From Pseudovirgaria hyperparasitica (taxonomy: Eukaryota; Ascomycota; Dothideomycetes; Acrospermales; Acrospermaceae), in the NCBI RefSeq assembly GCF_010093815.1, contig NW_022985558.1, positions 969,459 through 1,033,458 of the forward strand: a stretch of DNA of 64,000 bases, read 5' to 3'. A program made the position numbers and the translations under genes. The stretch's first letter is position 1. Each line of letters opens with the position of its first letter. The notes under the pieces were generated by a model. It did no database searches, was not told where the DNA came from, and was given only the letters and a program-made list of their open reading frames with translations. This document shows positions 21,657 to 31,969 of the stretch, piece by piece.

Positions 21657-22421
21657 TTACGGTCGCTGCCATCGAGTAATAGCTTGATGGCATACCAGTT
21701 CAAGGCTGTAAGACTGAGGAAAGATTTGTCTTGCCCGATTCTTCCAGTCTACATGTTTCGAAGGTCTGTCGAAAAGTTTGATATATTCCCAGTGCTCAGG
21801 ATACCAACCGGCATATTCCCAATCAAGCAAGCCTGTAATCTTCCCATTCTTTACTAAAATATTATGCTGTGAGAGGTCGCAATGTGAAAAAACGATGCGA
21901 TGATCAGTGCGAAGTTGTTGGTGTAATGCTTCGAGCACGGGACTCGGGGTCGTCTGAACAAGGTCACAGTAGAATAGGTTAAAGCTTGCTTCGTCCAAAA
22001 AAGGTCCTCCGCTATAATCAGAGTATTGACGTAAATCTCGTGCGGATCCGTCTGAGCAGGATCCAATACGTCTATTAGTCGATGGAGCAGATCGCATTGT
22101 CTCAAGGATTTCTCGTAACTGATTACAAATATGATCTTTCTCGCATTCTGTCATACTCGGCCATACAAGGTCAAGTCTATCGCCATGAATGTACTCCATC
22201 CATAAGCTAGTTTCTCCTTCCCCAGAATCTTTCTGTGCATTATATACCTGGGGAACAGGTAGGTTAATGTGTGCTGCAAATTCGAGAGCATACTTTTCAT
22301 CTAATTTAAGTCGTCTGCCCTTCTTTAAAACGACAGATCCAGAATAAAGCGTAACGGTCCGATCTTGTATCGCGTGGAGTATCGAACTCTCTAGAATTGG
22401 ATTAGATCTGCCACATTCCAT
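21657..22421 (-). CDS. Aminoglycoside-phosphotransferase-like kinase 2
   Basis: A 254-aa APH-fold phosphotransferase. FSHCDLSQHNILV (about 176-188) supplies the catalytic Asp and metal-binding Asn, and GLLDWEYAGWYPEHWEY (about 198-214) the second metal-binding Asp. WMEYIHGDRLDLVWPSM is the hinge region and SVVLKKG carries the N-lobe lysine. The ATG is at 22421. It is only distantly like kinase 1 of this island. Its 3' end lies within about 20 bp of the broken edge of the helicase C-terminal half, the same arrangement as kinase 1 at the other half. Substrate unknown; apparently intact. Confidence 0.8.
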   Translation of the reverse strand: MECGRSNPILESSILHAIQDRTVTLYSGSVVLKKGRRLKLDEKYALEFAAHINLPVPQVYNAQKDSGEGETSLWMEYIHGDRLDLVWPSMTECEKDHICNQLREILETMRSAPSTNRRIGSCSDGSARDLRQYSDYSGGPFLDEASFNLFYCDLVQTTPSPVLEALHQQLRTDHRIVFSHCDLSQHNILVKNGKITGLLDWEYAGWYPEHWEYIKLFDRPSKHVDWKNRARQIFPQSYSLELVCHQAITRWQRP

Positions 22422-22734
22422 AACATTCCTATGACGGACTCACTTTGTCCGCCCACAGCATCATGTCCTTCATCCTGTGCTAGCGCTAGCATATCTTCAA
22501 CTCAAATTTCCAAGTTTGCGCCGAAATGCCAAATGAATTGGTCAAGGTTCTCAAGTCAGGGTCTCTCAACTGACTACATTGCAATTGGGTGGATACATAC
22601 GAGGGGAGCTTGATTCGCGGATGACGTGAGACGATTACGTTATCAGCGCCGCTACACTATTTCAGGCAAAACCACCTCTCTGCAACGTGACCTCTGCAAG
22701 TGCAGCCCGGTCAAAATACAAGTCAAATTTTACC
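22422..22734. other. Short intergenic region
   Basis: No gene or repeat recognised between the phosphotransferase start and the GIY-YIG-family fragment. Confidence 0.5.
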
Positions 22735-22968
22735 ACTTCGTTATTTGAGACTGCAGGCCAGGGTGAAGTGCACCCAAATAGCATCGCCCCGAATGCAATA
22801 GTAGGCACGGATATTACTACTCATTTAGCTATAAGAATCCCGGATCGAATTAATGATGACGGCACTAATACTATGGAGGCTCGATATATTAAGGATAGTA
22901 ACCGCGGCGAAGCTTTTACGAAAACATATAATTCCCTCGCGGACGTACTAATGAGAGAAGGTACTTAG
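22735..22968 (+). pseudogene. GIY-YIG-family gene, C-terminal fragment (copy 2)
   Basis: About 230 bp match copy 1 at 12.90-13.12 kb: both translate to FET-x3-GEVHPNSIAPNAIVGTD and RYIKDSN-x-GEAFTKT. Differences are largely C/T and G/A transitions, as expected after RIP. Similarity stops at a stop codon near 22966. No N-terminal part is present on this strand. Confidence 0.8.
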
Positions 22969-23195
22969 TTATAATGATGGTCGAAGGAAAGATCCGGGAA
23001 AGAGCATGCAGTGAGGAAGGAAGCGAGGGGCTCCTGACAACTCCCCATTGCTACAACGATTTCTATCCAAGTCACCATCCTGGACGAAGCAGTGCTATTC
23101 GAATGCAGCAAGATTCCAAACTTCGTTGTATAGGCTCACATGGTATGGCGCTCAACGTGCATCAAATTGTCCTTCGTCCTATCAACCTATAATCA
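22969..23195. other. Short intergenic region
   Basis: Nothing recognised. A few codons after 22975 resemble the lysine/arginine-rich end of copy 1 (EGRKRDN region) but too weakly to annotate. Confidence 0.4.
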
Positions 23196-24185
23196 TTACC
23201 TGAGAGGTTGGTATATAAATAGACATCGTACGCTTTCTGCGGTCTTCTTCCCACCATGAGCTGCGTTCTTCTTCCCACCATGAGCTGCGTTCTTCTTCCC
23301 ACCATGAGCTGCGTTCTTCTTCCCACCGTGAGCTGCGTTCTTCTTCCCACCGTGAGCTGCGTTCTTCTTCCCACCGTGAGCTGCGTTCTTCTTCCCACCG
23401 TGAGCTGCGTTCTTCTTCCATTCTTGAAACTTGGGGTCGTCGGGCTCTTTTGGCATGTGCGGGAAATTGGTGGGCCAGATTCTCTGGCCCAAGGCGATTT
23501 TGACGTTCAGCCCGCAGGGTGCGATTTCAAAGCTTGTGATGCGAAGCTGTGCCAGAGTTAGAATGGCGAGGGGTAACACACCATCGTGTGATGCGCTTAC
23601 AAGGCAAGGTCTGGTCACTCTTCTGAATTGAACTTAGCGGCAATATCCTCTCTGAAATGCTGTATGATCACATTAGGGTCACATTGACCAGGCAAAATTG
23701 ACCCGTATCGCTATTGAGCAGGTTGAATTTTGTCATGGCGCTTTTGCATGCGAGTAAGCATGTACGTATTGACGTCAACTAGCTTAGGTAGCGCTTTGTC
23801 TGGCCAAGGCGGGGTACCCAGTGGAATGTGTGGGTTCATGCTTTGATAATCGAGAAGGTTGGGATTTGGCTTCACGATACCGTCGATTGATACATCAGCT
23901 CTTAACTCTTCGAATGTGTCTTCGTCATCATCGGCATGAATTGCCAGAAGCTCTGACGTGGTATTTCCGGTTAGGTATTGGTTAACGGTTAGAGAGCTGT
24001 TCGTAATCCGATGTTGGTTGATAGTAGAAGACTGGTCGATAGCAAAACCCGAATTCACATCAGGAGAGCAGGCAGTTGCGGAAAAAGTGGCTGAGTGGAG
24101 AGTAGAGGATATATTCGCCGTAGATGTAGCAAAGCTAGACTTGTCTGATTTCTTGAGCCCTGACCTCGTTCGTCATGGTCATCCC
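23196..24185 (-). pseudogene. GIY-YIG-family gene, N-terminal fragment (copy 3)
   Basis: The minus strand reads a Ser/Thr-rich N-terminal region (SSTINQHRITNSSLTVNQYL), then PNLLDYQSMNPHIPLGTPPW and DPNVIIQHFREDIAAKFNSEE, the latter continuing the sequence found upstream of copy 1. After the same putative intron (about 23.53-23.59 kb) the nuclease core seen in copy 1 is missing, and sequence jumps to IAPCGLNVKIALGQ and KEPDDPKFQEWK, then into a 24-bp minisatellite. Two stops lie near 23.6-23.7 kb. The fragment shows that the family has a disordered N-terminal extension. It is inverted relative to copy 2. Confidence 0.65.
23244..23419. repeat. 24-bp coding minisatellite
   Basis: Seven tandem 24-bp units encode KKNAAHGG on the minus strand, expanded from a single such unit in copy 1 (KRNAAQGG, about 12.70 kb). 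The first three units (by + coordinate) carry CCACCATGAG and the last four CCACCGTGAG, a synonymous His codon change. As 24 is a multiple of three, every frame stays open through the array. Confidence 0.95.
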
Positions 24186-24297
24186 CAGAGTTAGGGATTA
24201 CCCGTCTTTATTCGAAGAAGTGTGAATGATGTATTTGAAGGCATTCAAATGTATTGTAAAGTGTGTAGAGAACTAAGTCTGTGAGACTCAGTCGAAG

Positions 24298-25500
24298 CTA
24301 TTTAACCGTGGGGACACTAGTCCCCTTTAGGAAGTCGTGTCCCTCACTGTTAAGGGTGAACCCTGGGTATACTATTGGGTCAATGACCCGGAAGTATCCT
24401 CCCGGCGGCAACATGTTCCACCCCTCTCCCTCCCCATACCACAATGTGTGTGGCCAGGCCCCGTCCGCGCCTCCCTCCTCTCCCATCCTTGCGACGTCGA
24501 AGGCCTTGAGCGCTATCGACCACACCTTTGTATAGTCCAAGCAACCAGTCGCCCACTCCTCCACCCTAGATATCTTTCCCTGGTCCTCCATCCCCTCCAC
24601 CATCGATCTCATCGACGGGAATCTCAACGGCTGATGTGCCCAATGGCACCAAACCATGTTCGAGTCTTGTGAGAAAAACGCGAACAGGCCAGCTCCATTG
24701 GTGAAAACACCATCGGCGAACAGGAAGGTACCGGCGCCGCTGAGTGCGCGAATCGGCGGAACAATCAGTGGTACTGTTGTGTATGTGACGTGCGTCATGT
24801 TGCAGTGCTCTAGGAGCGCAGCACGGAGCTCGGTGTAGGTATGAATGGGATCTGGAGCGGTGTAGACTCGGATTGAAGTTTCCCATTCCATCCAGTGTCT
24901 GAGCTCAAGGATATTGTCGGATTCCTCGTCCGTCTCCTCCGACTCAGGGGTGGTAGCCTCCGGAATGGGTAAGGGGCCAGGAACGAAAGGTGCAAACTCA
25001 GCTGTGGTGGGCGTTACCGGACGGTTTTCATTTATAGTGAGAGTTGAGAAGCTAAGCCGGGGTGCCGTGGGAGTATCTGGGGTGTCTGTAGCTTCTTCGG
25101 GCTGCGAGACCGGCTGATCTGAGCTCGTGTCTGAGGGCTCTACTCTCTGGTTTTGGGGTGGATGCTGGGCCCAGATTGTTCTTGCTTCTGCATGTGATAT
25201 CGCTTGAACTTGTGGGATAGAGTCGAAGTGTGCGCCTGAGGCTTGAAGAAGAACGAAGAGACGTTGAGCCACCTGTTCAACCTGCATTGCATGCACAAGC
25301 CCTGTGGCCCGCAGAAGTGATGCTTGTTGGGTGGCCATATGCCACCGGGTCTGACGCAAATCAACAGCGTCCACTGCTACACGGGGAAAGGGAGGCGGAA
25401 ATGATCGAACAGGGGCTCCAGATCTTGAATATCTTGAGGACAAGCCGGTTAAAGGTACTGCTTGATTGGGAAACTGTCTGAAAGGAAGTTGGCGATCCAT
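24298..25500 (-). CDS. Hypothetical 400-residue protein
   Basis: An uninterrupted 400-codon ORF with an ATG start, in an otherwise decayed neighbourhood. The first ~130 residues include an Arg/Gln-rich N-terminus, the next ~80 are Ser/Thr/Pro/Glu-rich and likely disordered, and the C-terminal ~190 residues look globular and rich in aromatic residues (ELRHWMEWETSIRVY, FLFADGVFTNGAGLFAFF, YPGFTLN near the end). No transmembrane segment or known motif is seen. A 22-bp part of its 3' end also occurs at 11893-11914. The length and codon-like composition support a real gene; function unknown. Confidence 0.6.
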   Translation of the reverse strand: MDRQLPFRQFPNQAVPLTGLSSRYSRSGAPVRSFPPPFPRVAVDAVDLRQTRWHMATQQASLLRATGLVHAMQVEQVAQRLFVLLQASGAHFDSIPQVQAISHAEARTIWAQHPPQNQRVEPSDTSSDQPVSQPEEATDTPDTPTAPRLSFSTLTINENRPVTPTTAEFAPFVPGPLPIPEATTPESEETDEESDNILELRHWMEWETSIRVYTAPDPIHTYTELRAALLEHCNMTHVTYTTVPLIVPPIRALSGAGTFLFADGVFTNGAGLFAFFSQDSNMVWCHWAHQPLRFPSMRSMVEGMEDQGKISRVEEWATGCLDYTKVWSIALKAFDVARMGEEGGADGAWPHTLWYGEGEGWNMLPPGGYFRVIDPIVYPGFTLNSEGHDFLKGTSVPTVK

Positions 25501-28500
25501 CTTGTGAGAGATTTAGTCGATGAACAACAGTGTCAAAAGTGTTCGAGGTCTCCGATGGTGATATGTGAGCTTAGAAAGTGATGCAGCTTGCGCGAAGCTA
25601 AGAGACGGCCGGAGGATTGCGGTTGCGACGTTTTCGCGGAGGTCAGTGTTACGTGAAATCGTTCTCGAGTAAATGTCAATCTAGGAAACCCCCTAGCGGG
25701 TCATAGCTCGCAGTTGGAGCTGCATTATATGCGGCTCGTTACTATGCGACCCTGAAGGCATAAATCTATTGCGAGATAGTAGCCTGATAGCTACTTTAAG
25801 CTTTTCAACTCTTCGACTTCCTCGATTTTCCAGTCGAATTCATCTAAAAGGGAGGTTCCGACTTTGCGGCTGTGGATGCTAGAAGTCCACTTTGATGGGA
25901 AGGGTCTACATGACACGCTTCCTCTCGTCGAAGTAGAAGAATACATACTCAATTTTCACGAAGAACCGTGGATACCTCGATAACATCTAGGCATGACCTT
26001 CTAAATGTGAGTTGTAAGATGATAGCCAATAAGTGTCTCCAACTGATGAAAATAGAGGAACTGCAAAGGGATTTTGCACAGAGACTAGAATTGTTCAGAG
26101 CTACGAGGGACGTCATTGTCATCCAGATGAAAAGAAGAGTGGATAATAAGCTCAGATAATGAAAGACGAACGTAACAATGAATGAAAAAGACCCTACAAA
26201 GAAATGTTCAAGACCAGTGGATCTGCGAATATATTCTCCAAGCAGATATCCCCCAGCCGGAACAACAGTCTTTACCTGCTCACAAGGATAGGCATTGCGA
26301 GGGAAGTCAGGAGCAGAAAGACAATATCGTTATGAAACACAGGTGAGACTCGATTCAAGAAAGAAAGGGAAGGCCATTACCAACAGCAGCAAAGTCGACC
26401 CGATCTTATCCCAGAAAAAGAATGAAGATATATCTCAGTTCGAAGTACATACAGGCGAAGAGAACACTAGGCATATTTGTACTAGCAATAAGGTACAAGT
26501 CGCGCTTTCTATAGCAATAAATCCTCGCACGAAACTGAACTAAGAAATCGAAGACGAGGTTTACTTACGTGGCGACCGTATTCCTCCCAAGGCACGAAAG
26601 AAGATGACCGAGGCCATGGTTTTAGCCAAGAGCTAAGAAGGAGAACAGTACGACTTTATGTTCAGCGTCACTGTAGGATGAGATAGCTGAACGATTTGAA
26701 TACCCAATATGAGTCACTGCTGTCACTCGCACAGCCTACTGTCATACGCGAATATTGCGTTGCGCTGAGCTGGACTCATGCATACAAACGCAACGTTAGG
26801 GAATTATAAAACGGGGACGAACGTATCAGAAGAAGGAAATATGGGTATGTTGCGCTTGATAAATTACGAATCCCGCCCTTCAATTCGACGGGCCCGTACT
26901 CAAAGATCGTCGCGGTCGCTCTTGTCTCTTACGATCCTGGCCGCAAACGGACAGGTGCATCCAGCTCGAAGTCAACGCATGGAAGCAGGAGACTGAGCGA
27001 GGCATGAGACTGCAATTAGTACTTCTCCCAAGATAGAGATATACAAGAAGTGATGTTTCAAGTAAGGTGCTTGTAGGCTGCGAGCTCGAATGAACATATT
27101 TAGGTGCTTGTCACCTCACGAAGTAGAGTTGTTTGCTCTAGAGTTTATGAGGCAGTCGATACACATATGGTACGTCTGAACATAGTAATATGAATAATTG
27201 ACACTTATATCGTGATCTAGTGTGTAAACAAAGGAAAGCATGAAGCTGTTAATCGCGACAAGAGATTTCCATTACAGTGGAGAATTTGAGGCTGAGTCAT
27301 AACCACGTGATACCGCAATTTACAACGTCCAGAATGCCTCAGGCACTCAAACACAAACATTTTATGACCAATGTCCGACAACTGTCCTCTTCTCCTCAAT
27401 GAGCAGGCAACCCCCTTGCAACGTTTAGGATCGCTCAGCCATCATATCGACCTGACTCGTCGAGCCGAGTCCATGACTCGTGACGTCGCTGCCTCGTGGA
27501 CGATTCCTCAGCATACTTAAGCTACGATCGTCTTACATAGGCAAGCAAATGGACCCGGAGCAATAATATAACGAGCGATGTGTAAATTTAGTGCTGAGAT
27601 GATGCATCATGCATACACACCTAGACAATACGACGCTCAAAGTACCCTGCAAACTCGGATTTCTGGAGAGCAAAATGATCTAAATATGTATGCCTGCATT
27701 CTTCAAATATACAGAGCATTCGAGAGGCGTGTTCTAGTTTCTTCCAAGACCATGAAGCGCTCATGCCAACGAAGGTATTATCTTTAGCAGCAGGGGTCCA
27801 ATTGTGGCGCCATAGTGATTAGGCTATTAGCATAGAATGTATCTTGATCATCGTTGTCGTTGAATGGCCTTAGGAGTGAGCGCTAGGTGACCCGATACTG
27901 GCTAGAAGCAACGAGATAGTGTCCAGTGTTATCATAAACCGCATCGAAAACTAGAAAGTAAGCAGTTGTGGGAGATGACAACGACGGAAGTGCATTGGGA
28001 AAGAATTGATAGTCCATCAGATCTTACTCTGTTTGGTTATAGATGCGGCGGAGCTAGGCTTGACCAAGGTTCCGTAAATTAGTTTCATGGAAGCTAGGCC
28101 TCGAGACGACCTAGAAGCCCTATCGCAACTAGTGAGACAGAAGATTATACACTTATTGTCGTTGTAGTGAAGAAGAGAAGATGTTTCTATACAATGACTA
28201 GATTGTGGTTAGAGTTCGGTGTGTTAGGAACAAGTATAGACATGCTAAGCGTTCACTCATGTAGATTTGGCATAAGAAAAGATGAATACATTTTCTTCGA
28301 GAATTCTAGTTCTATAGTGTCCTATTTTCCAATCTGTCCAGATCCTTTGCAGCTTCCGACCTATACCAGAAAATATCCATGTATGATGTCCCTGTCAATC
28401 CGAATACATCCCTAACGGCATTTCTTAGCGTGCTGACAGGAAGTTCCATCTGAATGATCCCTTGCTTGAGACTTCTGGGCTCCATGGCAGGATCGTGAGC

Positions 28501-28916
28501 TGGGCGGTGACGTTGCCTATTGGGCACGGACTTCCGTAAAGTGAACAGAGAGTGACGCACACGCACCGATGGCTGCCTGGCACTCAGAAAAGCAGCTAGG
28601 CAACAGGGAGAAACCTTGTTCCTGATGATGGAAGCGAAGTGAAGGATCCGTGCCAGCATTTGGACAGCCACGGAGACGATGGTTGAAGCCAAACACTCCT
28701 TTAGCAATATAGGTGTAGGTGCAAGCCTAACGAGAGCATACCAGCAATAGGTACGATGAGGAACATGACCGATGGCAGAGCGTGTGTCGCATAGAGGACT
28801 GAACCTTAGAGGGTGTGGAAGGAATGATACGCTTGCTACGCTTGAAACTTATGTTCGCTTTGTCTTCGGCGACGACGTCGCTCAGGCTCATCGCCATGCT
28901 ATATGTGATGTCAACG
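25501..28916. other. 3.4 kb gene-poor region
   Basis: Only short frames (under about 130 codons) on both strands, none with a recognisable motif. It may contain decayed sequence or unrecognised short genes. A minus-strand frame at 28312-28707 is the longest but has no supporting feature. Confidence 0.5.
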
Positions 28917-30679
28917 TCATGAAAGGCCGATATCATCACCATCTTCATCATCATAACCATCGTCGTCATCAAATCCCCCTTCCAGTTCTCCATCATCGCT
29001 CAACCCTTCAAAGCGCATGAACTTCTCATCTTTACTCTCTGTCCCCCATTCTACTACAAACCCGTCCTGCACCTCACAATCTTTCAGCACAGTCTTCTCA
29101 TCAGCCTTTGCAGGCCCGCCCTCGACCTTGCATCTTCGTCCGAGGATACACCCCGTGAGCTGGCAGTTCTCGCCTACCTCAGCCCCATCCATCAGCAAGC
29201 ATCGCATCAATCGCGCGCCGGACCCGATCTTACACCCGGCACCGATAACGCTCTCTTTGACATTGCATTTCTCTTCGACGGTGACGTTCTCCGCGACAAG
29301 ACATGTCTCGCGCGCAACTGTGCATCGCTGCGGGATTGCCTCTTCGTGTGCAATCTTGGCGATATGCGCGAAGGGCGACGCGTCCTTACCTGCCTCCGCA
29401 ATCGAGGGTAGTTTCGCAAGGCGGAGGGAGATGCTGAGGAGTAGGTGCGCAGTGTCTACACGGCGGATCAGGGGCAAAGCGGAGTCTTGCGGCTGAACGT
29501 AGGCAAGGATAGGGGGGATTGTTACTGAGGACTTTTGTAGTGTCTGAGGGGCGCCAGAGACGCGGGATGCAAAAGATTTCGGAGCGACAGGGGCGTCTTG
29601 GGAAGGGATCCAGGTACTGATGAGGTTCGTGAGGTCGACCTGTTCAGAAATCGGGCCGCCGGCGCCGAAGCTTTCTTCTCCATCAGCGCTGCTGGGACGG
29701 TGGAATATGTTGTCCAAACCGAGCTTCTCACTTAGACCATCTTGCCATCCCGCTTTAGCCCACCAGCCGAGAACGTCTTCAGCGATACTGTCAAACTTCT
29801 CGTTGTTTTTAATCATTTCAAGGACCCAAAAGGGGAGGAAGTAAATGTGGGCGTCACGGTAGGTCGTGAGCATTCGTGTTTTGGCGTGTTTCTTGACGAG
29901 AGCATGCCTTATCGGGAGGCATTTCTTTTCTTCTATAATGTCTTTGAGGGTATCTGTCGGAAGGGTATAGACTAAATTCGCGAGATCTTGCCGGAGAGAT
30001 GCTGACGGTGATGCTACAAGGGGCTTCGGTAGCGGGGCAGTTGCTATGAAGTCTGTCTCCTCCCCTTTGATGCTTCCTTCTCCTTTAGTGTTATACCATA
30101 CCCCTAGACCCCCTCTTCTGCCATGTTTCTCACCACCATAGCCCATTGGCATTCCTGACCCTCCAGTCGCGGCGCCTAGTCCGGCCTCTTGGACCATCCA
30201 TTGCTCCACAAGATCGCTCCCATCAAGCTCACATACCAAGTCGCATGGGAGTACTATGAAGTCGCTTGTTATGGCAGCTTGTACCTCAGGTAGCCGAAAC
30301 ATCTCAGCGGTTCCAGTAGTCAGTGTCAGGTCCTTGGGTGCTAGTATATCGGGCTTATGCGATATGAGAGAGGTGAGGTGAGGGTTTTGCGAAAGAGCCG
30401 CGCTTATGGCAGCTTCAGACTCGGGTGGGGTTACAAGAGTGATATCTGAGAATCACGTCAGCGTTCTTCGGCCAGAGAAGTTCTTCAGGTCCATATTGCA
30501 CCTGTAACCCCCATGCGTATGCACCATTCTATGGAGTACCACACCATGGGCCGATTCGCGACTGGCACCAAGGCCTTGGGAAAGTCTTCTGGACTTGAAG
30601 TGAAGGTATTAAGGGAAGCACCTGGTCCGCATAATATCAAAGCCTGGAAGCCCGGCGAGGGCAGAGTCGCATGCGGCAT
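28917..30679 (-). CDS. GCD1: Translation initiation factor eIF2B subunit gamma
   Basis: Gamma subunit of eIF2B, the cytosolic guanine-nucleotide exchange factor that recycles eIF2-GDP; part of the catalytic gamma/epsilon module. Exon 1 is 30679-30502, a 56-bp intron 30501-30446 begins GTGCAA, has a CTGAC branch and ends CAG, and exon 2 is 30445-28917, giving about 568 aa, the usual length. The N-terminal nucleotidyltransferase-like fold shows FQALILCGPG, FPKALVPVANRPMVWY and FIVLPCDLVCEL. The C-terminal left-handed beta-helix (hexapeptide repeats) includes CNVKESVIGAGCKIGSGAR and CILGRRCKVEGG. The C-terminus is very acidic. The start at 30679 (MPHATLPSPGFQ) fits the family better than the upstream ATG at 30748. 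Confidence 0.92.
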
Positions 30680-31969
30680 GTCTGCGGACTTGAACTGATG
30701 GAAGAGCACTAAGATGTGGTCGGGGAAGTGAGGAGATCTGCTACGCAAACGTAATCTGAGTAATTTACCAGTTATGAATATTGGTACTGAACAGAATGGA
30801 CCTGCTCACGGTTTGGAGAGTGCTTACACGAAAAAGATGAAGCTTGACTCGAAATTAGAGCCCCACATGAACAGAATGGAGTCATCTAATCTAATCTGAT
30901 CTAATCTTCTAGGCTTTTAATCGGCGATATTTCGGCTAAATGGCCAGCCACCAACTACCGTCCCTGCAGATAGACAGCCAACAAGCAACAGATATCCCTG
31001 ACCCTCTTATTCGGATTAGCATGAAACCGCGAACGTCACGAACGCCGAATCGGTCCCAATCATTACATATAGATCCTTTGGGTGCCTGTGCTTCGATAGA
31101 TCCAGATAGCAGATAGCAAAGGCACTACGGATTCTCCGATCAGAGCTACAGCAGCAACACACAGCGCGCAACGCACTGAATACCTGCAGTCTGATCAATA
31201 TTTGGTTAATAGGGTGTTCTCAACAGACTGAAACCTACTGCTGTCATGCGGCACAGCAACAGGGGAGGACGCTATATCACTCTCCTGTTCCCGCGCTGCA
31301 CCCCGCAAAGCCACAGCATCACGACTCGTATTCCCCTAGCATGGAACAATATCCGACCCCAGCTGCGCTCACGAGTCACGTCTTGGGTTTTAGCCAGAGC
31401 GTCACGAAGAGTCGGTTTCTCTTGAACGTTGGCTTCGATGTGCTGAACGAATGTAGCAAGATCATGATGAGGAACGATTGTTGTTCTATTGTGTTCTTGG
31501 AATACCAACCAACATGTTCCATGACTGCATCCTGCATTACCGCGCCAGGATTACGGGCCGATATTATAGCGGCATTTTCGTGGTTGACATTCACACAATC
31601 GGGGTTTGATTGGGCGGGATGTCAGCATTCTTTCGTCTTAGCCGCTTTAGTCGTCAGCGACCGTCAAAAAGGAACCGAAGATATGCTATGAATGGGCTCC
31701 GGCTCCAGGTAAATCCACTCAACAGGTCAGGGTAATGTCCACGTGTGGGGAACGGCACTGAACTACCTGGATCGTACGCCAAGGAACAATAAACTCTGCC
31801 TTGCTCAACGCTGTATTAAGTCGTCGTTCGTCTCAGCGACTTCATACCGTACGTATCTCGCCTTTCTACCCAGCTACATCTTCTGACGCCATCAACTGTA
31901 TATCTTGTTGAATAAACCGCAGAGTAATTAATCTTCGTCTGTAGCCAGCCCAGGTGGATTCGCGCCACT
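30680..31969. other. Intergenic region between GCD1 and the MFS gene
   Basis: A divergent promoter interval. Overlapping frames at 31272-31691 on both strands lack motifs and are not called. CTAATCTGATCTAATC-type short repeats occur near 30890. Confidence 0.5.

Noticed and set aside
23244-23419. CRISPR-like or leucine-rich-like repeat array
   Set aside because: The 24-bp units are contiguous without spacers and continue a known coding frame; the plus-strand translation is only a shadow of it.
11200-25500. LTR retrotransposon, Polinton or Starship-type element
   Set aside because: No reverse transcriptase, integrase, capsid-like or tyrosine-recombinase (DUF3435-like) motif and no long terminal repeats were seen.
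31272-31691. Overlapping frames on both strands between GCD1 and the MFS gene
   Set aside because: No motif, no intron logic and equal openness on both strands; probably chance.
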